Shown one piece after another: positions 1-6,796 of a stretch of 64,000 bases of DNA; the stretch's first letter is position 1, and each line of letters begins with the position of its first letter. A model generated the notes under the pieces. The model saw only the letters and a list, made by a program, of their open reading frames with translations, was not told the DNA's origin and did not search any database. The position numbers and the translations under genes are program-made. Source of the stretch: Acidobacteriota bacterium (GTDB lineage Bacteria; Acidobacteriota; Terriglobia; Acidiferrales; UBA7541); the NCBI GenBank assembly GCA_003224085.1, contig QHYK01000041.1, forward strand, positions 1 to 64,000, written 5' to 3'.

Positions 1-1
1 C

Positions 2-262
2 GACGAAGAATCGGCCACAGGCAAAAACGTGAAGGAGCTCGATCCCGAACGCGAGAGGGAGAGCCGCAAGCCACGTCCCATTCGTGGTCTTGGCGAGGAG
101 GCTTACTGGGTCGCCAGTCCCGTTGCCAGCGCGCTGTACGTGCTCAAAGGAGAGATGTTCCTGAGAATCAGCGTTGGCAGCGCCGCCCGAGAATCCGAGC
201 GCATGGGAAAATCGAAGGCGCTGGCCCGCGCCGCGCTTAAGCGCCTCAGACTCCTCGAATAA
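2..262 (+). CDS. C-terminal part of a small hypothetical protein, cut by the window edge
   Basis: The frame is open from the first bases of the window, so the real start lies upstream and only about 86 C-terminal residues are visible. The segment has a charged stretch followed by IRGLGEEAYW, a short hydrophobic beta-like part (SALYVLKGEMFLRISVG), and a basic helical end rich in Lys, Ala and Leu. I recall similar endings in uncharacterised small acidobacterial exported proteins, but no function can be assigned. The gene ends at TAA 262. It is followed by a gap of about 350 bases that holds an istB remnant and the promoter region of the padR gene. Confidence 0.5.
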   Translation, partial: DEESATGKNVKELDPERERESRKPRPIRGLGEEAYWVASPVASALYVLKGEMFLRISVGSAARESERMGKSKALARAALKRLRLLE

Positions 263-362
263 TGCGTCTCAATCGCTGTCCACAACTTCCAATTAGCCGT
301 GTAATGCTGGGCAGGTCTATGCTCATAACACAGGGAGGGAGCAATATTAGATTGGTGTGGGT

Positions 363-520
363 TCCGGAAATTCTGAGCCGTTTTGTGTTTTCTTCCAGGT
401 TGAGATGACGGGTTCTCCCGGAGGGTCCATCGAGGTGGATAAAGCGCCCACGCTCGAGAACCCGATCGAGGATGGCCGCTGCCATATCTTCGTCGTGTAA
501 TACCTTTCGCCAAGACGTGT
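363..520 (-). pseudogene. Remnant of an IS21-type istB (transposition helper ATPase) C-terminus
   Basis: The minus-strand translation reads SWRKVLHDEDMAAAILDR, then VLERGRFIHLDGPSGRTRHL and NLEE. This is the typical end of IstB-like helper ATPases: the DxxxAxAILDRLLER motif followed by a beta hairpin with RTRHL. The Walker A and B parts of an IstB protein (normally about 250 residues) are absent, and no IstA transposase is nearby. I read it as a leftover of an old IS21-family element in the gap before the padR promoter. Recognition rests on motif memory, not on a search. Confidence 0.6.
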
Positions 521-529
521 TTATTTGAC

Positions 530-556
530 TTGACCTCGGCAGCGCTCTCATACTAT
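530..556 (+). promoter_or_regulatory. Candidate promoter of the padR-ADOP operon
   Basis: TTGACC at 530-535 is a good -35 box. Possible -10 boxes are TACTAT at 551-556 (15-base spacer) or CTATCT at 553-558 (17-base spacer). The first start codon of the operon follows at 612, behind a strong Shine-Dalgarno stretch (GGGAGGAAGAGG, near 592-603). The position fits a promoter that reads through the palindrome at 560-575. Confidence 0.4.
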
Positions 557-559
557 CTT

Positions 560-575
560 ACTCTAGGCATAGAGT
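560..575. promoter_or_regulatory. Perfect inverted repeat, candidate PadR operator
   Basis: ACTCTA-GGCA-TAGAGT is a perfect 6-base inverted repeat with a 4-base spacer. It sits a few bases past the candidate -10 box and about 36 bases before the padR start. PadR proteins are dimeric winged-helix repressors that bind short palindromes in their own promoters, so this is a natural candidate for autoregulation. Binding itself is an inference. Confidence 0.45.
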
Positions 576-611
576 CGGCAAGCCTGCAGGTGGGAGGAAG
601 AGGCTGTTCAC

Positions 612-953
612 ATGAAAAAAGCAGCACAGCGAGACCTTTTTCCGGGCGCCCTGGAGATGATGATTCTCCGAATGCTGAAGCGACAGCCCTTGCATGGCTA
701 CGCACTCGTACAGTACATCAAGCGAACTTCGCGCGACTTGCTTCAGATCGAAGAAGGATCGCTGTATCCGGCTCTTCAGCGTCTCCTCAAAGCAGAACTG
801 GTCAAGGCTGAGTGGGGCGTCTCTTCTACAAACCGCCGCGTTCGGATTTACAAATTGACGGCGGCAGGCGCAAAGCACCTGGAACGTGAGGTATCAAGCT
901 TCGAGCGCATGCTCGAAGGGATCACACGTGTTTTGGCCGTGGGTGAATCATGA
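612..953 (+). CDS. PadR family transcriptional regulator
   Basis: This is a 113-residue cytoplasmic DNA-binding protein made almost entirely of the PadR winged helix. It has the hallmarks MILRMLKRQPLHGYALVQ (helix 1 to 2), EEGSLYPALQRLLKAELVKAEW (recognition helix and start of the wing) and RRVRIYKLTAAGAKHLERE (second wing strand and dimerisation helix). The length fits PadR subfamily 2. The start is supported by a strong GGGAGG/AGAGG ribosome site just upstream. The stop codon overlaps the start of the ABC permease gene by four bases (ATGA at 950-953), so the two are translationally coupled. This PadR-ADOP pairing is very common in Acidobacteriota, where the regulator presumably represses the operon until an unknown ligand is sensed. 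Confidence 0.93.
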   Translation: MKKAAQRDLFPGALEMMILRMLKRQPLHGYALVQYIKRTSRDLLQIEEGSLYPALQRLLKAELVKAEWGVSSTNRRVRIYKLTAAGAKHLEREVSSFERMLEGITRVLAVGES

Positions 954-3631
954 GTTGGCTGACGCAACTGTTCTCGCGGCGGCAGCGGTACAGCGAGCTG
1001 TCGGAAGAGATTCAAGCGCATCTCGACGAAAAGATCGAGGAGTCGGTTGCTGAGGGAATGTCGAGAGAAGAAGCGAGCCACTTGGCGCGGCGCGAGTTTG
1101 GGAATGTCGGACTGACTGAAGAGAGCAGCCGCGAAGTGTGGCGGTGGCCGTCCGTTGAAGACTCTCTCATGGACGTCAGCTACGGCGTGCGCACGCTGCG
1201 CCACAACCCGGTTTTTACCGCGGTCGGCTTGCTGACCATCGCAGTTGGAATCGGCGCGAACGCCGCGGTGTTCAGCGTGGTGAATAGCGTGCTGCTGAAG
1301 CCACTGAATTATCCGAAGGCGGAAGAACTGGTGGCGCTGCACCAGACCGCTCCGGGTGCGGCAGGACTGGCAGATTTCGAGAATGGCCTGCTGCTCTCGC
1401 CCTCTATGTATTTCACGTACGCAGAACAAAATCGGACGTTTCAATCGCTGGGCGTATGGGTCACAGGTACAGCGAACGTCACGGGCCTTGCTGAGCCGGA
1501 ACAAGTGCGCACGGTTTACGTGAGCGATGGCCTGCTTCAGGCGCTTGGCACTCGGCCGGAAGTTGGCCGCTGGTTCTCCGCTGCGGAGCAGATTCCACGC
1601 GGCCCGGAAACGGTGACGCTGAGCTACGGGTATTGGCAGCGGCGCTTCGGAGGAGACCGTGCAGTGATCGGGCGCAACCTCACGATGGAATCGCGGCCTC
1701 GGGAAATTATCGGGGTGATGCCGCAGGGGTTTCGATTCGTTGATACCGACTTCGACGTGATCGTGCCACTGGCGTTCGATCGCGGGAAGCTGATCCTGGC
1801 GGGATTCGGATTCCACGGAATCGCGCGGCTCAAGCCAGGCACGACGATTGCGGAAGCCAATGCGGACATAGCGCGAATGCTGCCGATCTGGATGGACTCG
1901 TGGTCGAACGGGCCGGGGACGAATCAGCATATCTACGAAACTTGGAAAATCACGCCGATGATTCGGCCGTTGAAGCAGGAAGCGATCGGCAACGTGGGCG
2001 AATTGTTGTGGGTGGTGATGGGAACGATTGGCGTGGTGATGTTGATCGCGTGTGCAAACGTAGCGAACTTAATGCTGGTGAGGGTGGAGGCGCGGCAGCA
2101 GGAGCTGACGGTTCGCGCAGCGCTTGGCGCGGGCTGGGGACGCATCGTGCGCGGACTCCTCGTGGAAAGCGTGATGCTGGGGCTGATGGGCGGGGTGATT
2201 GGTGTTGGCTTGGCGTATGCGAGCGTGCGTTTTCTGGTGACGACCGGTCCGGCGAATTTGCCTCGACTCGGCGAAATCTCGATCGACGCGCGGGCGCTGG
2301 GATTCGCGTTGGTTCTTTCCGTGCTCTCCGGTTTGCTGTTCGGATTGCTGCCTGCGCTGAAATACGCGGTACCGCGAACTTCTTTAGCACTTCGGAGTGC
2401 GGGACGGACGATTAGTGTGAGCCGGGAGCGCCACCGGGCGCGCAATTTGCTGGTCGTAGGTCAGGTGGCGATGGCATTCGTGCTTTTGGTGAGCGCGGGG
2501 TTGATGATTCGTACGTTCGAGGCGTTGCGAGCGGTCGAGCCGGGATTCACGGACGCGCAGCATTTGCAACTCATGCGAATCTCGATTCCAGATTCGCTGA
2601 TCCAGGAACCGGAACGAGTGACGCGAATACAGCATGGCATTCTCGATAAGCTGGCCGCGATTCCGGGCGTGAAGTCTGCCGGGTTCGTAAGCGAAATGCC
2701 GATGGAAGGCTTCGATTCCGCTTGGGACGAGATCTTTGCTGAGGACAAAGTGTATTCTGCCGACTCAATCGCGCCTTTGCGGCTGTACAAGTATGTCTCT
2801 CCTGGTTTCATGCAGACGGCAGGGACAAGATTGGTTGCGGGGCGCGAAATGACGTGGAGTGAAGTCTACGCCCTGCGGCCGGTGGTGATGATTTCTGAGA
2901 ATTTGGCACGAGAGATGTGGGGCACGCCGTCGGCGGCGATCGGGAAGCATCTGCGCGAGTTTTCGAACATGCCGTGGCACGAGGTGATCGGAGTGGTCCA
3001 GGACGTTCGTGAGAAAGGCGTGCAGGAGCGGGCGCCAGAAATGGTGTACTGGCCTCCACTGATGCGGGATGGTTTTGCACCGGCCGTGCGGACGGTGACG
3101 TTCGCGATGCGAAGCGACCGCGCAGGCACCGAAGGTTTTCTCGATGAGGTCAGGCAAGCTGTGTGGTCGGTGAATTCGAATTTACCACTGGCGTCCGTGC
3201 GGACGATGCAGGCAGTGTATGGCAAATCGCTCGCGCGAACTTCCTTCACGCTCGTCATGCTCGGGATTGCGGGGGCCATGGCGCTCACGCTGGGAATCAT
3301 CGGAATTTATGGCGTGATTTCTTACACAGTGTCACAACGCCAGCGCGAGATTGGAATTCGTTTGGCGCTCGGGGCGCAAGGTGGAGACTTGCTGCAAATG
3401 GTTTTGAGGCAGGGCGCGAAGTTGGCGCTGGTGGGCGTGGCGATCGGAGTCTGTGCTGCTTTCGAACTGACCCGGTTGATGAGGAATCTGCTGTTTGGTG
3501 TGACCGCATACGATCCATTGACTTTTGCGGCGGTCGCTGTCCTGCTCGTCTTAGTTGCGCTCTTGGCTTGCTACATTCCTTCACGCCGTGCGATGCTCGT
3601 TGACCCAATCGTGGCGTTGCGCTACGAATAG
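950..3631 (+). CDS. ABC transporter permease, ADOP (acidobacterial duplicated orphan permease) family
   Basis: An 893-residue inner-membrane protein. It opens with the ADOP N-terminal helical segment (about residues 1-80; LSEEIQAHLDEK, REEASHLARREFGN). A first MacB-type periplasmic core domain follows, behind the segment VGIGANAAVFSVVNSVLLKPL, then FtsX-type membrane helices (about 350-470), a second periplasmic domain (about 500-760) and a last FtsX block ending in PSRRAMLVDPIVALRYE. It is the duplicated MacB-like permease seen as a single chain in Acidobacteriota, usually without its own ATPase gene, as here. The substrate is unknown; relatives of MacB move lipoproteins, peptides or drugs by mechanotransmission. 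It is coupled to the PadR gene by an ATGA overlap. No frameshift or missing domain is visible. Confidence 0.93.
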   Translation: MSWLTQLFSRRQRYSELSEEIQAHLDEKIEESVAEGMSREEASHLARREFGNVGLTEESSREVWRWPSVEDSLMDVSYGVRTLRHNPVFTAVGLLTIAVGIGANAAVFSVVNSVLLKPLNYPKAEELVALHQTAPGAAGLADFENGLLLSPSMYFTYAEQNRTFQSLGVWVTGTANVTGLAEPEQVRTVYVSDGLLQALGTRPEVGRWFSAAEQIPRGPETVTLSYGYWQRRFGGDRAVIGRNLTMESRPREIIGVMPQGFRFVDTDFDVIVPLAFDRGKLILAGFGFHGIARLKPGTTIAEANADIARMLPIWMDSWSNGPGTNQHIYETWKITPMIRPLKQEAIGNVGELLWVVMGTIGVVMLIACANVANLMLVRVEARQQELTVRAALGAGWGRIVRGLLVESVMLGLMGGVIGVGLAYASVRFLVTTGPANLPRLGEISIDARALGFALVLSVLSGLLFGLLPALKYAVPRTSLALRSAGRTISVSRERHRARNLLVVGQVAMAFVLLVSAGLMIRTFEALRAVEPGFTDAQHLQLMRISIPDSLIQEPERVTRIQHGILDKLAAIPGVKSAGFVSEMPMEGFDSAWDEIFAEDKVYSADSIAPLRLYKYVSPGFMQTAGTRLVAGREMTWSEVYALRPVVMISENLAREMWGTPSAAIGKHLREFSNMPWHEVIGVVQDVREKGVQERAPEMVYWPPLMRDGFAPAVRTVTFAMRSDRAGTEGFLDEVRQAVWSVNSNLPLASVRTMQAVYGKSLARTSFTLVMLGIAGAMALTLGIIGIYGVISYTVSQRQREIGIRLALGAQGGDLLQMVLRQGAKLALVGVAIGVCAAFELTRLMRNLLFGVTAYDPLTFAAVAVLLVLVALLACYIPSRRAMLVDPIVALRYE

Positions 3632-3779
3632 CTCATAGTTCTTCGAACCACAACGAACCATGAAAAGAGCCACAAAGTGCCCTTTGAAAAGAAAGAGGTT
3701 ATGGTTATTTTCTATCTTTCTTCTGTAAGGCTGCAAGAAACCTGCTACCAATCCTCTTTTTCCTGGCTCGAGGGCCCTC

Positions 3780-4110
3780 ATTTCCATTTTCTTCCGCGCT
3801 CGCCGCGGGCCCTTCGCGCGGCGCAGCAGTTCGCGGTTGATGTCGGATATTTGCTCCAGGTGCTCACTCACACGGCGATAGCTTTCAATGCCGCGTCGCA
3901 CGCGCTCTAGATGATCGGCGGGCACCCTGGTGCCGTTGGTGCCAGTTCGTGTGATTGGTCCAAGCTGACACTCAGATACCAGACCGGCCCGTGTCGCTCA
4001 CCTAGGGCGCATCGGCAGTCTTGGCTTGCCGCAGGTCAGAAAGCGCTCCGTCAAGGAACCTCGAAGGATTTCCCTGATTTCTCCCGGCGGGAAAGTTTTT
4101 CTGGGACATA
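3780..4110 (-). pseudogene. Frameshifted remnant of a DUF6788-like small protein gene
   Basis: Three consecutive minus-strand pieces in different frames join into one family-like protein. The first, near 4090-4030, reads REIREILRGSLTERFLTCGK. The second, near 4022-3950, reads CRCALGERHGPVWYLS. The third, near 3945-3785, reads TRVPADHLERVRRGIESYRR followed by SEHLEQISDINRELLRR. This order (CGKxxCxCxxGxxHGPxWYLS, then VPADxLERVRRGIExYR) is that of the DUF6788-type proteins I associate with transposase neighbourhoods. At least two frameshifts are needed, so the gene is dead. No transposase follows, because the end of the ADOP gene lies directly beyond. The open frame 3581-3925 is the last piece plus unrelated bases. 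Confidence 0.6.
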
Positions 4111-4221
4111 AAGTGTGCTGTTCCCCAGATTCAGTGTGTATTAGATGTGATCCGCTAAAGGTACGCCTGCCGAACGCTCTGTGACTAGCTCGTTGTTATT
4201 CTATAGCCCTCTGACGTTCTC

Positions 4222-5532
4222 CTACCCAGGTATCGCAACGGAGTCTGCACTGCGCGAGGTGTCTTCGAATGAGCAACGCGTGGTCGACCTACTTCGCTTC
4301 AGATCGAGCAGGATCGCCTCCATGATTCGCGTTCCGGCCCAGCCGTCCCATTTCTCCGGTGCTTGAGCCCTTGGTCCAGTTTTCGTCTGCGCTTTGATGG
4401 CATTCCGGATCCTCTGGGTCTGAGTACCAGCGATCGTATTTGTGCCGGAACTTACGGTAACGGGTCTTTCCGTGTTCTCCCGCACCGTGATACAGGGGAC
4501 TCCCAGGTAGGTGGTTTCTTCCTGGATTCCTCCAGAGTCGGTGATCACCAGGACGGCGTGTTTCATCAGACAGAGAAAGTCAAGATACCCAAGAGGTTCG
4601 AGGATATAAATCCCTCTGTGCGGAGAAAGATCCTTCGGACCGTTCGCCTCCGCTTTCCTATGTTTGAATTCAAAGAAAGGCTCAAGTCCAAATTCTGTGA
4701 TCCGCTTCCGAGTTCTCGGGTGAGCCGAAAAGAAAATAGGGCACGAATCCGATAATTCCCTCAATCCTTCCAAAATGCTTAGAAACGTTCCTCGATGATC
4801 AACATTCGAAGGACGATGGAGAGTCAAAAGTGCGTACTTGCGGGTCCCGCTCGCTGACAGGGGCTTGCTTGATCCGTTTCGCAAACCTAGCTTTTCAAGG
4901 ATGGCGGACCGGTCCGCTTTTTTCTGATAGGCGACAAGAGAATCAATCATGGTGTTACCCACGAAACGAATTTTATTGTCCGGGATACCTTCGTTCTTCA
5001 GGTTCCGAACACCGCTCTCCTCGGTCACAAAGAGCAGGTCACAAAGGTGATCAGTCACGATGCGGTTTACTTCTTCCGGCATCGCACGGTCGAAGGAACG
5101 CAGGCCGGCCTCGACATGGGCGATCATGGGCCTTGTTTCATCCGAATCGTATGAAACCTTTGCCGCCACCAGTGCGCAGGCTAGTGTGGAATTAACGTCC
5201 CCCACGACGACAACCACCTCCGGACGCTCCCGCATAAGCACCACTTCGAATCGCAGCATAATCTCCGCTGTTTGTACGGCATGGGAGTAGGAGCTGACCC
5301 CCAAATGTACATCTGGCTTCGGCAGGCCGAGATCGGCAAAAAACGAGCCCGACAAGGCCTCGTCGTAGTGTTGTCCCGTGTGAACGAGGACTCCTTCAAT
5401 CTGGTCTGCTTCAATAGGTTGTTCCCCGGGCGAAAGGGCCACAGCCCTTTGATTGTGCTCGCGGATAGCAGCAATTAAGGGAGCGGCCTTCATGAAATTT
5501 GGCCTAGCTCCCACAACAATCATGATTTTCAT
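4222..5532 (-). CDS. wecB: UDP-N-acetylglucosamine 2-epimerase (non-hydrolysing)
   Basis: This cytosolic enzyme interconverts UDP-GlcNAc and UDP-ManNAc, supplying ManNAc-type sugars for surface polysaccharide. The 436 residues show the full GT-B-like epimerase pattern: VGARPNFMKAAPL at the start, HTGQHYD, GDVNST, HVEAGLRSFDR, EEVNR, LTLHRPSNVD, HPRTRKR, ITDSGGIQEE and RENTERPVT. The length is somewhat above the usual 360-390 because of an insertion near residue 45 and a Ser/Thr/Arg-rich tail. ATG 5532 opens directly into the first strand (MKIMIVVGARPN), which supports that start. It is the last gene of the minus-strand EPS locus and lies divergent to cpsB. The wecB symbol follows the family; the final sugar is unknown. 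Confidence 0.93.
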   Translation of the reverse strand: MKIMIVVGARPNFMKAAPLIAAIREHNQRAVALSPGEQPIEADQIEGVLVHTGQHYDEALSGSFFADLGLPKPDVHLGVSSYSHAVQTAEIMLRFEVVLMRERPEVVVVVGDVNSTLACALVAAKVSYDSDETRPMIAHVEAGLRSFDRAMPEEVNRIVTDHLCDLLFVTEESGVRNLKNEGIPDNKIRFVGNTMIDSLVAYQKKADRSAILEKLGLRNGSSKPLSASGTRKYALLTLHRPSNVDHRGTFLSILEGLRELSDSCPIFFSAHPRTRKRITEFGLEPFFEFKHRKAEANGPKDLSPHRGIYILEPLGYLDFLCLMKHAVLVITDSGGIQEETTYLGVPCITVRENTERPVTVSSGTNTIAGTQTQRIRNAIKAQTKTGPRAQAPEKWDGWAGTRIMEAILLDLKRSRSTTRCSFEDTSRSADSVAIPG

Positions 5533-5879
5533 GTTTGTGCCTTCAATAGGCGTTCGCTCTCGAGCGTTTCATCTGCCGGAAAGCCTGTTGGAGCTGGAGC
5601 ATGTTCTGGACTTGCCCCTAGACTTTGTTAAAACCCAGGCCCAGACCCAGCGGCTCGAGGGCACCGAAAATTCCAGGGCCGATTCTGAAACTCAACAAGC
5701 ATCAGCCACAGGGTCCAGGGAGTTCCTTCGCGATGGAGGGGTTGTCACACGGGGCGCACTGCCGCGCTTTTTGATAAGGGAGGACTTTACTTTTCACGAG
5801 CTTTGTCCCAGACATTCTTGTCGTGCCAGAAGCTGCAGTCGGCGCTTAAATGCTAGACTGACACACGGATTAATCGATC

Positions 5880-5936
5880 CAAGCTGTGCCGCCGCCGGTG
5901 GATATAATCTTGGCTGTGTTCGAAGAGAGCGAAACT
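5880..5936 (+). promoter_or_regulatory. Candidate promoter and leader hairpin for the CpsB-like phosphatase
   Basis: A consensus -10 box TATAAT lies at 5903-5908, with no good -35 box at 17 bases. Transcription would start near 5915. Just before ATG 5947 the leader contains GAGAG-CGAAA-CTCTC, a small perfect hairpin that covers the place where a ribosome site would be. The rest of the gap 5533-5946, between the divergent wecB and cpsB genes, holds no gene I can support. Confidence 0.35.
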
Positions 5937-5946
5937 CTCGATTAGC

Positions 5947-6696
5947 ATGATTGACATTCATTCTCACATCCTACCTTGCGTGGATGACGGTGCTTCAAGC
6001 TGGGTTATCGCCGTCGAGATGGTCGTGGCCGCGGCAAAAGATGGAATTCGTCACATCGTAGCGACGCCGCACAGTAATGCTCAATTTCGCTACGATCGTT
6101 CCGCGTTCGCCGATCGCTTGCTGGAACTCAGAAAGCGCGTAAATGTCCCAATCGAGCTCTCTTTGGGATGCGACTTCAACTTCTCTCTAGACAACGTGCA
6201 AGCTGCTCTCGACGACTGGCGGCAATTCTGCATCGGATCCGGTCCCTATTTGTTGGTCGAATTCAGCGATTATGGCATACCGCCGAATGCCGATACGACT
6301 TTACGGCGGCTCATACGTTGCGGGGTAAGACCAATAATTACGCACCCTGAGCGAAATCCGTTCCTCAGGTCGAAGCCGGACATGCTTTACTCGATGGTTG
6401 GAATGGGCTGCTTGGTACAGGTGACTGCCAACTCTATCACTGGATTCTGGGGAAAAGAGGCCCGCCGAACTTGTTGGGGGCTGCTCGCGCGAGGTTTAGT
6501 GACTGCGGTTGCCACTGACGCGCACGATTTGACACGGCGACCTCCGATCATGAGTGCCGCTCGCGACGCCATCCACAGCAAATTCGGAAAAGACATTGCC
6601 GAGGCCCTATGCTCAACAATTCCAAACGCGATTGTTGAGGGAAAGCCAATTCCCGATATCCCTTCGCTTAGGACCCTCCGCGAGGCCGGAGGCTAG
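5947..6696 (+). CDS. CpsB/YwqE-type tyrosine-protein phosphatase (PHP fold)
   Basis: A 249-residue metal-dependent phosphotyrosine phosphatase of the PHP superfamily. In EPS systems such enzymes dephosphorylate the tyrosine cluster of the BY-kinase co-polymerase. Metal-binding motifs are in the expected order: HSHILPCVDDG at the N-terminus, ATPHSN near residue 40, a central Glu in LLVEFSD, THPERN near 135 and TDAHD near 190. Length is normal for CpsB/YwqE (about 245-255). It is the only plus-strand gene inside the EPS locus, about 31 kb from its likely substrate, the Wzc-like kinase at 37461-39734. It must therefore have its own promoter. The gene converges with the dehydrogenase gene that ends at 6797. 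Confidence 0.9.
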   Translation: MIDIHSHILPCVDDGASSWVIAVEMVVAAAKDGIRHIVATPHSNAQFRYDRSAFADRLLELRKRVNVPIELSLGCDFNFSLDNVQAALDDWRQFCIGSGPYLLVEFSDYGIPPNADTTLRRLIRCGVRPIITHPERNPFLRSKPDMLYSMVGMGCLVQVTANSITGFWGKEARRTCWGLLARGLVTAVATDAHDLTRRPPIMSAARDAIHSKFGKDIAEALCSTIPNAIVEGKPIPDIPSLRTLREAGG

Positions 6697-6742
6697 TCTG
6701 CCATTCTATTCACCCGTCAATGTCATACCGTGCTATACCAAT

Positions 6743-6770
6743 TCGGCAGTTTTGGCATGCTCTCTGCCGA
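6743..6770. terminator. Candidate bidirectional terminator hairpin
   Basis: TCGGCAG at 6743-6749 and CTGCCGA at 6764-6770 form a 7-base-pair stem with a 14-base loop, in the 100-base gap between two convergent genes. No long T run follows on either strand, so intrinsic termination would be weak. The assignment rests mainly on position. Confidence 0.35.
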
Positions 6771-6796
6771 GTCCGTGATGAGCAATAAAATGAAAA

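Noticed and set aside
848-1930. Long minus-strand open frame of 360 codons inside the ADOP permease gene
   Set aside because: His/Arg-rich text without family motifs, fully antisense to a clearly conserved gene; a codon-bias shadow.
5453-5950. Plus-strand frame of 165 codons between wecB and cpsB
   Set aside because: Its first part is antisense to wecB and the rest has no protein-like pattern; the region is better read as a divergent promoter region.
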